A DNA stretch of 64,000 nt from positions 1,922,001-1,986,000 of the forward strand of contig NC_018398.1 in NCBI RefSeq assembly GCF_000208865.1. The letters are read 5' to 3'. The notes under the pieces are model-generated. The model worked only from the letters and a program-made list of their open reading frames with translations, was not told the origin of the DNA and did no database searches. Within the stretch, counting starts at the first letter, position 1. The number at the start of each line of letters is the position of its first letter. This stretch comes from Neospora caninum Liverpool (Eukaryota; Apicomplexa; Conoidasida; Eucoccidiorida; Sarcocystidae). Below are positions 47,901 to 58,552 of this stretch, piece after piece. The position numbers and the translations under genes are program-made.

Positions 47901-50900
47901 CCCCCGCGCGCACTCGACGCGCGAGCCTCGGGCGTCGGCCCGGACGGCCCTCCGATTCCTAGCGTCCCATACGTATTCCTGTCCTTCTGCGGACAGGCGG
48001 CATTGGAAAGCGAGTGGCGGGATGAGCCGTCTTCGCCCCCTGCAGTTGCCTCTACACCCTCGGAGAGGCACCGGAAGCGGCCAGACCCGCTACCGGCCCC
48101 CGGCGCCTTTAGGCAGAGCCGAGCGCGTTCAGGCTGGGCGCGCGCGTTTCGGGCTTCCTGTCCTTGCGCACTCCCTTGGGGAGTCGGAGCCGAAGCGACT
48201 GGGTCCCCGCGAGCGCCAGGCGGGGCGTTGCTCTCTGGAAGCCTAAAGTACCGCGCAGCGTCTCGGCGAAAACGGCTGCGTCTGTCTCTGGCGGGCCTCT
48301 CTGCTGTCTGCACTCTCGCGCCGTCGGCGTGCGAGGAAGCTCGCCGCTGGGCGCTTTGAACTCCCTTTTCGTCTGTGGGCTCGACGCCGTAGACGCTTGT
48401 TGGGCGCGGCGAGGTATCCAGCAGGAGCGCGCACGCGGCGAACGATCTGTGGCGGCCCACCAGCCGCTCTCTCTCGCCGTCGACGAGCCACAGTGCCGAC
48501 CCCAATTCAGCTGCTGCATGCGGCGCCCTCTCGCTGGCTGTCTGTCGACCTTCTTCTGTGGAGGACAGTTTGGAGAACTGGCGAGGCGGTGCAGCGTCGG
48601 GAGACGGAGGGGGCGAGAAAGTCTGGGGACGCAAGGACGAAGGCGCGCAAGGCGGGATCGTAGAGACAGCGAAGCTTGGCGCGAGCTTGCGGGTGTTAAA
48701 GTCTCTTCCTGGCTCTGCTTCCGAGAGCAAAGGGCCTCCAGGGGTTGCCTTCTCGGGAGACGAGACGTCCATTTCCCTCGCGCTCTTCGAGACAGGCAGG
48801 GAAGACATTTGAGAGACGAGGACGTGGGGAGCGACGTTCGGCTGACACAAATGCTGCCGCTGAATGCGGCAGTGGATGGCCATTTCCAGAAGCGACCGGC
48901 CGAGGGGGAAAAGGCCCACGAAGCACGCGGCGCAAGGGTGTAGAGAGACCAGGTGCGTCGCGAGTGCGTGCGCCAGAAACGAAGACGAGGAGAAGGAAGA
49001 GGGCGCACAGGCGGCAGAAGAAGCACGTTCATGGAAAGGAGCCGGCCCCGCCAGCGCCAGCTGCGTGTCGGCTTGCCCGTTTCTTCGATCTTCACTCTCC
49101 ACATTTGCGCCACCGACAAGTCGGGTCTTTTCGGCCTTTGTCGCTGCCTCAGAAACGCGATCTGCTTCCTTCTCTTCTCTCGGATCGACGGCTTTGCCCG
49201 ACTTCCCGAGAGCCCTGACCCGCCCTGTTCCTCGCACACTCTTCTCGACCTCTGAACCTTCGCTCTCATCCGCATGCTTCGCGTCCACGAAACTCCAGGG
49301 CTCCTCTAACAAGTCGGACTGGATCGAGAGGTTCCTCAGCGCCGGGAAGTGTCCACGCGCAGTCGAGTTCTCAGCTTTCCAAGATGCGGAGTGCGACAGT
49401 TTCTCTTCAAAGATTGGCAGACAACACGAAACTTCACCCGGACACCGACTCACCTGGGCTTCTTCCACGCTGTCTACCACCGGTGTGGCCCTCACCGGAA
49501 CAGGGGGGATTTCTCCAGGGTGGAACGGTAGCCCCCTCTCGTTAGAGAGCGGCTTCGCCGCTTCGTGTTTGTCATTGGAAACGTCTACTGACGATTCGAC
49601 AGGCACCTGCTGAGCGTGGGTGCTTCCTTCCCAGACCAAAGGCGGGTCTGCGCCCTGCTCATGACTGAGTATTACCTCTCCGACCTCCCCGAGGTCGCCT
49701 ACTGATCTCGCACTCGAAGCTATCCTAGGTGGAATATGAAAACGCTCTGCGTCACATCTGGAAAGCGAAAACAGTCCTTTTTCTGGAACGCCTTCCTCGC
49801 GTGCCGGCTCCTCTCTTTCGCTGTGGGAGCCCGCGGCCCTCGCGGCTTCAACTACGAGGCGACGGCGGCTTCCTTCCGAGACGACTGGAGGATCGAACCC
49901 AACAGGATTTCCAAAGCTCGCTTTCTGCTCGACGGCTCCTCGAACGCATTCTACAGCTGCTTTAGGTATCGAATCCGAGAGCCCGTTGCTGGCACAAAAA
50001 GACGGCATGTCTTCACCTGGGCGTATTACCATTTCTCGCTTTTCCTCACTTTCGCCAAGTGCACTGTTGACCGCATCTTCTTTGCAGGGTAGCGAGGCCG
50101 ACTGTTTCGTTGACCGCGAGACACTCACGAAAGTGTTTTCTTCTGCAATGAAAATCTGCTCAATGCCGTCTTCGCAGGCCCTCCGTACGACCATAGCTGC
50201 GCCTGCCTCCGTTTCCCCGTTTTTCTTCTGGTTCCCCACTCCCTTGTCTTTCAGTGAAAGGCCTTTCTCCATCTGCGTGACGTGGGACGGAACGAAACGC
50301 AGGTCTAGTTCGCCTTCACCACACTGTCTCTTCTCCGTCTTCACTGCATGTCCTCTCGCCACGTCGCCCCCAGCCAAAGCGGGAGAGATACCTGAACGTC
50401 CTTCTTCTCTTGCCTCCATCTCCGTTTTCTCCTCCCCGGCGTCAGCTCCAGTCAGTCTTTGCTTCTCTTCGGGTGGTTCTCGCGCTTCACTTCCCGCAGC
50501 CAAGCAGGCTCCAGCACTCTCGCTGTGCGTTTCGCCCTCCTCGTTCGTTTCCCCGTCCTTCTCTGTCTGCATACGCCTCTCCAAACGGTTTCCTCCACCT
50601 TCCCCCGAGCGTCGGATGCCGCCTTGCCGTGGGATCAGGCTTGCAGCGACGAGGGTCATCGGACTGTTCGAGAAGGCAGAAAAACACGGGGCATGGGGCT
50701 TCGCATTCCCCTTCGCACTACCGCCGCGTTCCTTCTCGTTGTGGCCCCTCGACTGCTCCTGTCTCTGTCTCACCTCTCTGTCTCTTTGTCTTCCTTCATG
50801 TTTACCAGTTTCCTCGCCTTTTGCTTCCTGCATCTCCCCTTCTTTTCCTTGGTGGTTTCCCCCTTCTTGTTCGCTTTTGTCTCGCTTCCTTTCTTTGTCT

Positions 50901-52071
50901 ACTCTTTCTCCTTTCTCCTCTGCGTGCCGTTCGTCTTCCTTTCCACGTCCGGCTAGTGCAGCTTGGCCTTCCGCCGTGATCTGGACCTCTGCTGCGTCTT
51001 CTCTGTCCCGAACTGGCTCCTCCCGCTTTGCTTTTCTTTCCGCTTCTTCCTCGACTTTGGTCTTTACCGTCGCGTTGAGCTCTTCGCCACTTGCCTCCTC
51101 TTCTTTCCTTTCTTCTCCGCACGCCTCGCCCCTTTCCTCTGCCTCAGTTCGTCTCTCCTCTTCCGCTGTGCTATGTCCCGTTCGGCTGTCTCCTGTCTGA
51201 ACCCCGCGTTCGTGCTTTTCCGTTATTTCTTCTCCCCCTCGGTTAGTGTCTTCCTCGCCGCTTTCGCCTTCGACTCTTTTCTCATCGAGGCCTTCTTTTC
51301 CTTCTTCGTTCCACTGTCCATTCCCCTCGCAGCGCTCTCTCTGGTGTCCATTTTCACCTTTCGCCTCGACTTCTGCTTCTTCTCCCCCTCCCTTTTTTCC
51401 AAACGTGTCCCCGCGATCCGCCGGTGGCGCTTCACGCATACAGGCTGCGTCACTGTCCGGTCCTCCGTGAAAACCAGAGTTTCCGTACGAGGCGAGAGGA
51501 AGCAAGTTGAACCGCGTCCCCGCTGAGGATTCGAGGCCAGTGCCGGTGAGCCTGGCTGACTGCTGTTCGCTGCATGCGCTCGCAGAGGAGAGACCGAGAA
51601 AAGGCCTCTCGTGTCTTTCCGACTTTGTGGGGTTGCAAAAGGCAAGCGTCACGCTTTTTCTCGGTGCCTCTGATGCAGCTGGGAGGGGCGGACAACTTTC
51701 ATTTGAAGCCACGGAAAACGAAGCTCCGCGTTCTTCGCGAAACCGAGGCTGCACACGCCACGTCGAGGGACGCGCTCCGACGGAACTGTCACGGCGCTTC
51801 GGAGTCGGCAGCATTCGAACGATGCTTTCGCGTGTGTGTGTACACGGCGGCAAAGACGAAAAGGAAGGGAAGGAGTGGAGACCGAGAAGACACGGATTCA
51901 GCACCAGGTCCGTCGTGAGACCCTCAGGACAAACTGGCCGTCGAGGAATGTCCGTCTCGAGCAAGGACGCATACGAGCACAGCTGCAGAGAGCCAGTGCG
52001 CAGTCGCGAAGGTGTATTGATAAGGATAGATGCACGTGTCCTACGTATACAAATACGCGTACACACGAATT

Positions 52072-52113
<42 letters not shown>

Positions 52114-55100
52114 GCATGGAGGTGCACATCGAACTGTCCGTGGTTGACAGGGTATGCCTTCACTCTCATTGCGTATCTACCTTAGGGAACACATGTACAT
52201 CGGCATAGCTTGTAGAAACCTGTTTACTCTTCGAAACGTGCGTTAGTTTACTCGCCAAATGGATATTCTACGCCTTACCCGGGTTGCCATTTCCTCAGGT
52301 GACTTTAGAACGAGACTCATGACCTCGACTGTCCACTCTGCGTCCGGACCTTCCTTCGACGTCTTAGGTGGTTTTCTGCTGCCTCCTCTCCTGCCTCTCA
52401 AGGCGCCCTGCGTCTGGGCTTCCTCTCCCTCTTCATCCGCTGCCTCTCTGCTTTCTTCGGAGTCGATCGCGTCCCCGCCCGCGCTGTGCCTCGCTGCCAG
52501 CCCCTCGTCCTCGTTGTCGCTGTCTTCTTCGTCACTAAACGGAGTCGAGGGGAGAGCGCCGCGGGTCTTCGCGAGCGCTTCAGCCCGCTCGACGCAGACG
52601 AAGCAGAGCCACTCTCTCGCCGGATTCGGAGCGAAAGTTCCCGGGAGGTCGAGGCACTCTAGGTGGAAGCTTCTTGAACAGAAATCGCAGGTCAACAGGG
52701 CACAGCATGCGTGGGAAGCCGGAGGCGCGCCTCCGTCGCCGAGTGGACAGCGAGGCTGAACAGACGAAGAAGGAAAAGAAGAAAAGGAAGAGGACGAAGC
52801 ATAGCGTTTGACAGACGCACTGGGTGCCCCCCCGCCGAGCATTTGGTCGCCGCGGGTTCTTGTTGGACGGCGTCCCCCGGCGCCTTGAGGTTTCAGCAGG
52901 GTTTGCCTGCGTTTTCTCGGGATTTTTGGCAGTGTCTCTTTGAAAGGACAGGCGGGAACCAAGTCAGATCTATCCATGGATACAGAACGCTCGTGTCCAA
53001 CAGTCCCAGCTGTCTCCCCTGTGCGGAGCTCACAGGTCCGCGTTGTGTTACTTGCCAGTCTGTCTTCTCCCTTTTCTGCTGCGTCCTCCTGGGCGGAGGG
53101 CAGCCTTCGTCGCCTTCGACTTCCTGGCGAGGTCTTGACGGACTGGGGGGCCCTTTCTCGCGTTCTTTTTTCGGCCGAAACTCGAGCGGAACAAGCCCGC
53201 AACGGAACCCGATCGACTTCTTCACTGTCCCTGTCTTTCTGGAAAACGGCGGAACACTGTGGACACATTTGTCTCTTGCATACTTCGCACCGTGCGTGTC
53301 GCCCAGGTCCTCGTTGTTCGTGGACCTGAATCAGATCGCGCAAAGAGCAGGCGCTTTCGGGTGTGGCGGCAAAGACGGTTGCGGCTCTCGTGGGGCAAAC
53401 TGAAAAGGGCGGGTTTTCCTCGCCTAGGCCCGCACGCGTTTCCCCGGAGTTCTGTGCGCCATGGGCGGAGTGTGGCGCGTGAGTTGCCTGCTGCTGGGCA
53501 CAGGTCAGCGGCGAAGGCGAGCAGCTTCTCTGCGCCTCAGTGTGGGACGGGTTGCGAAAGCTGTGGCAGGAGGGATGTGTGCTGTTTTCTGGGAAAGTGC
53601 TTTGAGCTCCAGACGCAGGAGCCGCAGAGCGAAGGTTCCTTGGAAAAGGCGGAACAAGCGGCACGCGCGGGAGCGAACCCGTCCGGTTCAACAAGTCCGA
53701 GGCCCTCGAGCGAAGTGCAAAGCGGGCCGCCCGAAGGTAGCGATGTTGGAGCTGGGGGGAGAGGGAGGAGAAGCGATCAGTGAACAGGAGGGAGCCTGGA
53801 GGTATCGCGATGCCGGGAACGGAACAAAGAAAGACGTGGGGCCATCCATTTACCCAAACCTGGAAAACGCGGAACGCACAGGACGCAACTTTTTTTCGTG
53901 GCAGGCGACGTGTTCTCGGGTCCTTCGCGGCAAGAGACACAAGCGACGACCACAGGAACGCACCTTCCGCACACGTTTCCCATATTCCCTGGCAGGCGTT
54001 TCATGCGTCGTTCCGTCTAAATCGCTTCTTGGCAACAGGCCATGTCTCCCTCTCCGTAATGCATCTGTTGTTTCTGGCTATCCACCGACGGATCTATCTC
54101 AGCCGCTTTCGTCCACCTGTGCAGTTTCCTTCCAACTGTGCTTCGCCCCGTTTCCGTCCGCAGACGTCCACCAATCTACATGCAAGCAGCTATTCACCGC
54201 TCGATGTCTCGAGTCACTTGTCACGCGTGTAGTTCTCCATCTACCCAGCGACGCGCCCCTCTGAGGCTCTGAGCACAAGAGGCCAACGCCTTCAAGTTGT
54301 CGAGGGCTTTCCGGCGTGGCCAAGTGTGCCGCAGCAAGTTGGTGTCTCCATACACAAATCACGGAAGGAAGGACCACACTCCAACTCGCGAGCAGTCTTG
54401 AGGAAGCGCTGAAGCAAAGAGTTCAGCATCGTGTTTCTCGGCCGCATGCTGGGAGCATTCGGCAGCGGTTTTGAGGTGTGCACGGGCCCGCGTAGGGACT
54501 GTGTGTTGCAGTTTTCCTTGCGCAGGCCGAACAGGAAACAAAGCCGGTGCAATTCTCCCGTTGAGTGTTCGAGACGAGACAGAGGGCGCCGAGCCTCAAG
54601 GAGGCATCCAGCAAGAACGAGTTCGCGAGTTTTCTCTTACCACGTGGTAGACGCAGTTCGGCATCACATTGTGACTGTACGGGACGCCGAGCAACTGCGG
54701 AGCGACGACGTCGATGACGCATGCAGCCGGACAAAGGGCACAAGACGAAGACACGCCGCTTAGGCAAAGCGAGAGCGTCTTTCTATTTCGCTTCCTCGTG
54801 GTGCATTCGCCACCCACGCGTGAAAGTCTCTCTTCTTGACTCGTGGCAGGAGCCGAGCACGCCCGCGCGTCGGCCGGCAATCCCTGCCGAGGAACTGCGC
54901 AGGTGGACGCCGACAAAGCTGGAGAAGCGGGAGAAAAAACGTGGCGAGTAGAAATAGGATTCTGTGCATGCGCCTAGACATGCAAACTGGGGTGCACGTT
55001 TCCGGGTGACGAGATCTGTCATTGTGGAGCATACACCCCAACCAGTGTCCAGTCCCTTCTAGTGAAATCTCAAAAAAAATTCGACTTGAACGCTTGTATA

Positions 55101-55305
55101 CCGGTATAAGTTTAAGTATATATATATATATATATATACATACATACAAGCATCTGACTGAGTCTGCCGAACGTGTGGTTTCACACATCTGTGTATATAT
55201 CTACACACATGTCTGACAGTAGACAGATATTTAACTATGCCACACACTAGACGACCAGAAGACACACGAGCATAGCCCGATGTCCGGAGATCCAGATATC
55301 TCTGA

Positions 55306-55339
<34 letters not shown>

Positions 55340-55731
55340 TGCACATTTTGGTTGCCGTCCGGTCTTTATGTGGACGATGTGAAACCTCTCTGTGGTCTTC
55401 GGGGCAATTCTTTTCATTCAACTTGCCTGAAAATGAATTTGGTTTGTCATTTTCGTCCGTTGGTTCGGAATGGCGACAACCCAAGGATGGGAATCTGTCT
55501 GGATAAGAGACAGGAGGCAGGCTGCCACGGTCTCGTCCAACTGAAGAAGGGGGGGGAGAGCCAAGGAGATAGATATCGGGCAGAGGCAGCGCGAACGCCT
55601 TCGAAAGAGGTTGGGACCCCGCGGGCACAACGGCTCCCGTAACGTGGGCAAGGACGATAGGTACCTGCACGGCGGGAACGGGGAAACAAAACGGGTTTCA
55701 AATTTTGAAAAGGGATTAACGGAAAGCCTTG

Positions 55732-55776
<45 letters not shown>

Positions 55777-58552
55777 GTGTACGAAGAGGCTTACGGGCGG
55801 AAAGCTCTATCTTTCGTCGTAACTAGCCCTAGTCGTACGAATGTCTAAAACCACTTCCCCACAGTATACAGAGAGAAGCATATATATATATATATATATA
55901 TATATAGCATCCCCCATGACTGACTTAGGTTGGCTGTCGGAAACCCGTGGCAATCGAATATTGGTCGACCTGATTCACACCCATCTCCCCTATATATATA
56001 TATATATATATCTTCTTGTGTGGTATGTGTACATGCAGATAGGCAAGTGAGAAAACGGTCTGTACCTTGGAATCCGCAGGTACTCCTTTGGCGTCGAGCC
56101 TCATCCTTGCCACCGCGCAGGTAGCTTGCAGGGACTTTTGCGGTTTCCGGACATGAAGGAGAGGCAGTTCGTCCGGGCTGACGTGGCAGACTTCGATGGG
56201 CGAGACGCACTTTCCCTCACAGGAGAGGGAAGCCAGAATTTGTTCTTCTACAGCCGCTGACGCATGGAAAGGGGGAGGGGCAAGGAACAGAAAGACAAGG
56301 GACAGGGAAGCGGGAAGGAGAGGGGAAACAATGAAGGTCTGCATATTTCTTTTAGAGATGGCGAACCGCGCGTGCCTCAGAAGGCGGTGAAGTGGCCTGC
56401 CTGATCTACGCCTCTTGGCAGGCCATTGAACACTGGACTATTTGCACATCTGTGGAGGGTGCGTCTTGCTTTCCGCCTCTTTGTCTCGCGCTTTTTTGGG
56501 GCGACCCAGAGTCGATTAGGAACCGCCTATTGTAGGTGGCGATTTGCGAGCATGCGTTTCCAAACCAATCCACTGCTAGAGACGTCCAACCCCGTACGCA
56601 AAATCCGTCGTACCTGTTTCCTGGTCCACATCGTCGGTCAGAAGATGGCGCACTTTGTGCAGCAGTCCTTGATTCTCATCCACGCACAAAGACGTTTCTC
56701 GCTCGGCTTGTCCTTCGCAGGGTCGAAACTGTGCGGTTGAGGCGCCCACAGAAGCCGAGTCGGAGAAACAGAGACGAGGGTATGTGTCGCCGAGGCCTAT
56801 CTGCATCTTCGAGGCAGGAACTCCTCTTGCTTCATGTATTGACGGCCGCAACGGACGGTCTGCAAGTGGAGAACAAAACGAAGGACAGGCAGCTGACGGC
56901 ACCGTTCTGGCGACTGAGTTCCCGTCCCTTTGCTTGCTTTCGATCGCTCCGTCGCCTGCCGCGCGTGGTGCCAGCAGAGTTCTCAGAGCCTCTTCGTTCC
57001 GCGTCTGATGGCCGACTAACGAGGCAGCGTGCTCGTCGGATGCGTGTCCAGAGTCGCCGGGTTTACGGTTCTCTCGCATGTCCGGAGTCTGCTGTGAGCG
57101 CCACGGAGACTCCAGAAATCCCGCTGCGGCCTCCAGAGCCACCGCCCGCAGGCCTCGGACATACTCCGGAAGACGCAGTGACGCGGAACACAACGAATAA
57201 ATCGGGTGACGGCACACGCTGGGCTTCTCTCTCTGCTGACAAACGTGTCGTGGACGCTTCGGAGCCTGACAATCTCCATCCGTCCCGTCTCCTCTGGCGT
57301 CTCGAGTCAGTGCTCCATTCAAACTCTTCTTCGGAGCGAGAGACGCAAAGGCACTTTTCTCGCCTTCTGCGAACGGCCTCTCTTGCGCGTACAGCGGAAC
57401 GGCTGTGTCATCCGTCTCGGCGTTTGCGGCATAAAAGCCGCGGAAAGGGATGCTCTCAGCTCTCTGTCCATACTCGGTGTCTGGAAGACCAGTGCGCACC
57501 ATGGCTTCCTCTCCACATTCACCGAGACGCACAAAACACACTCTCTCCTCGTCGAGGCCTTCCGGAAAGTAGCATTTCTTTCTTTTTTGCCCACACGAGG
57601 AAACCTCGCCGCTCTCGCCGTCATTCTGCGCTCCTCCGGGAGCCTCCCTGTCGTCGCCGCCTCTTAACGCAAGGCCTGGAAACGTGTGTGGACCCTGGGC
57701 ACACAGCGAGGCCAAGCTTCCTGGCGGGTCGCCCTCTTCACCTCGTAGCCGCTCTCTTGTCTCTGGAGGCGAGCTGGCCTCGACAACAGGCTCTCCGCCA
57801 ACGCTCTCTAAGTCTTTCTTTTGTGCGAGAAGCTGCGTAGTTCCCCGCGCTTGCAGAGATACCGGAGGCGTTGCGAGCGGGGGGCAGTGAGTTTCGTAAG
57901 ATACAGAGAGAAGCGCCTGAGACTCGAGAGCGAGAATTCGCGTACGACAGAACGTGCTGAGTGCGCGCTCAAGGCCGTCGGTGTGCGGGAAAGCTGAAGG
58001 TGTGGGCTCTTTGATGGGGTGCTCTTTGTGGCCGTTTTTTCCTATTATGCATTCGCTTTCTTCTGCTGAGGAACCGAGGGCGGGAAAGGCAACATCGTCT
58101 TCGGGAGGTGCGTGTTGTGGAGAGACCCCTTCGGTACGAGGGAAAAGAGCAGAACGGTTGGGTAGGCGGTTCTCGTACAAGCGAGGACAGCCTATGTCCG
58201 GTTTCAACGCGTTTGCAGCCGCTGTAACGAACCGCGAAATTAGGGCCTCTCGCGTTTGTTGGAAGAGAATTTCATTCGAAGCCGCTACTGAAGGGTGAAA
58301 GAATGCTTGACAGTTTGCCCCTTGGGTTCGAGGCGCTGCATGGGAAGCGGAAGAGAAAGGAACAGCAGAGGCAGAGGAGCCAGAAGGCGCAGACGAAGGA
58401 AACGCGGAGGGTTCAGACGAAGCGAAAGAATCAGCTGGTATGGTGTTTGAAAGGACAGGCTGCGACGCGGATAATTTCTGTGAGAGAAAGGAAGCAGAGG
58501 AAGGCATGAGCTGCGTCACGCTTCTTCGCGTTGTCAAATTTTCCCTCGACAT
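39471..58552 (-). CDS. Giant PHD-finger protein, reconstructed multi-exon gene
   Basis: Joined by hand from minus-strand exons: 58552-56614, 56256-56066, 55664-55427, 54918-54641, one or more unresolved exons between 54640 and 53860, 53859-52279, 51982-45951, 45584-45202 and 44902-39471. The solved junctions fit in phase (1, 0, 1, 0; then 0, 2, 1). The start ATG at 58552 follows TTCAAG. The product would exceed 5,000 aa. It is mostly disordered and highly charged, with a PHD-type zinc finger (CDFCSRSFHLECLDLP followed by WLCFVC, near 52600-52700) and other Cys/His clusters. PHD fingers read histone tails, so a nuclear chromatin role is inferred. The last 2.2 kb lie inside tandem unit C. Annotators may have split this into two or three genes; the link across 54640-53860 is the weakest. 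Confidence 0.6.
45202..45584 (-). CDS. PHD gene penultimate exon
   Basis: Acceptor GGTTTCCAG, donor GCAG|GTAAGA. It takes phase 2 in and gives phase 1 out, which fits both neighbours. It encodes an ordered stretch (TPHTVDEVAATLAGACEYLD) followed by charged linker. Confidence 0.72.
45951..51982 (-). CDS. PHD gene giant exon (2,010 codons)
   Basis: Acceptor CTCTCTGCAG just downstream of a (TA)n tract, phase 0; donor ATG|GTGAGG, phase 2. An open frame of 6 kb. The first third is dominated by Glu/Arg/Lys repeats of disordered type. A Cys/His-containing ordered patch (HPCAACFVGLFPLGRSLLEM, about 48960-48880) and a helical segment (ERVRDTIRILFRVLQASERD) stand out. The annotated-looking start in the (IY)n run upstream is intronic. 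Long plus-strand frames opposite it reflect codon bias, not genes. Confidence 0.8.
52075..52110. repeat. (TA)n microsatellite in PHD gene intron
   Basis: About 18 TA units in the intron 51983-52278, just upstream of the giant exon acceptor. Confidence 0.95.
52279..53859 (-). CDS. PHD gene exon with the zinc finger
   Basis: The likely acceptor is TTTTCCAG before GTTTGG (53859), with CCTCCAG at 53796 as an alternative. Donor CGG|GTAAGG, phase 0. It contains CEVCKRQMCPQC near 53300, then a PHD finger with CALLTCDFCSRSFHLECLDL and, after a short loop, EWLCFVC, i.e. the C4HC3 pattern with the first Cys pair less certain. The C-terminal part is acidic. Confidence 0.75.
54641..54918 (-). CDS. PHD gene exon 4
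   Basis: A strong polypyrimidine acceptor (CGCTTCTCCAG) at 54919 and donor GTG|GTAAGA at 54641. The 92 codons include a Cys/His-rich segment, SSCALCPAACVIDVVAPQLL then SHNVMPNCVYHV, which looks like part of a zinc-binding fold (extended PHD is a guess). Continuation exon(s) within 54640-53860 could not be fixed; coding-like frames exist at about 54552-54292. Confidence 0.6.
55117..56010. repeat. Cluster of five (TA)n tracts
   Basis: Runs at about 55117-55138, 55309-55337, 55736-55773, 55880-55905 and 55990-56010, all in introns around exon 3 of the PHD gene. They generate false Ile-Tyr reading frames on both strands. Confidence 0.95.
55427..55664 (-). CDS. PHD gene exon 3, with possible GC donor
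   Basis: Acceptor CGTGCAG, phase 0, then VPIVLAHVTGAVVPAG. The best end is CAG|GCAAGT at 55427, a GC-AG intron consensus, which gives phase 1 and joins correctly to the next acceptor at 54918. No comparable GT donor was seen near it. Both flanking introns carry long TA tracts. Confidence 0.5.
56066..56256 (-). CDS. PHD gene exon 2
   Basis: Acceptor GCGTCAG and donor AAG|GTACAG. It completes the split codon left by exon 1 and adds 63 codons, with the ordered stretch CEGKCVSPIEVCHVSPDELP (three Cys, one His) and SLQATCAVARMRLDAKG. It is flanked downstream by TA-rich intron. Confidence 0.65.
56614..58552 (-). CDS. PHD gene exon 1
   Basis: 646 codons plus one base. The start MSRENLTTRR is preceded by an A-rich context typical of coccidian starts. 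The first 80 residues are Ser/Ala/Pro-rich. An ordered-looking stretch, NEILFQQTREALISRF, follows, then charged linker. Donor ACAG|GTACGA. Plus-strand frames overlapping it are antisense shadows. Confidence 0.72.

Noticed and set aside
45975..51200. Long plus-strand ORFs (410 and 404 codons) opposite the giant exon
   Set aside because: Antisense of a Glu/Arg/Ser-rich frame gives long open frames by composition; no start context or splice pattern.
51982..52129. Start of a 2,060-codon ORF in an Ile-Tyr run
   Set aside because: The ATG and the IYIYIY stretch are the (TA)n intron read through; a good acceptor at 51983 marks the true exon start.
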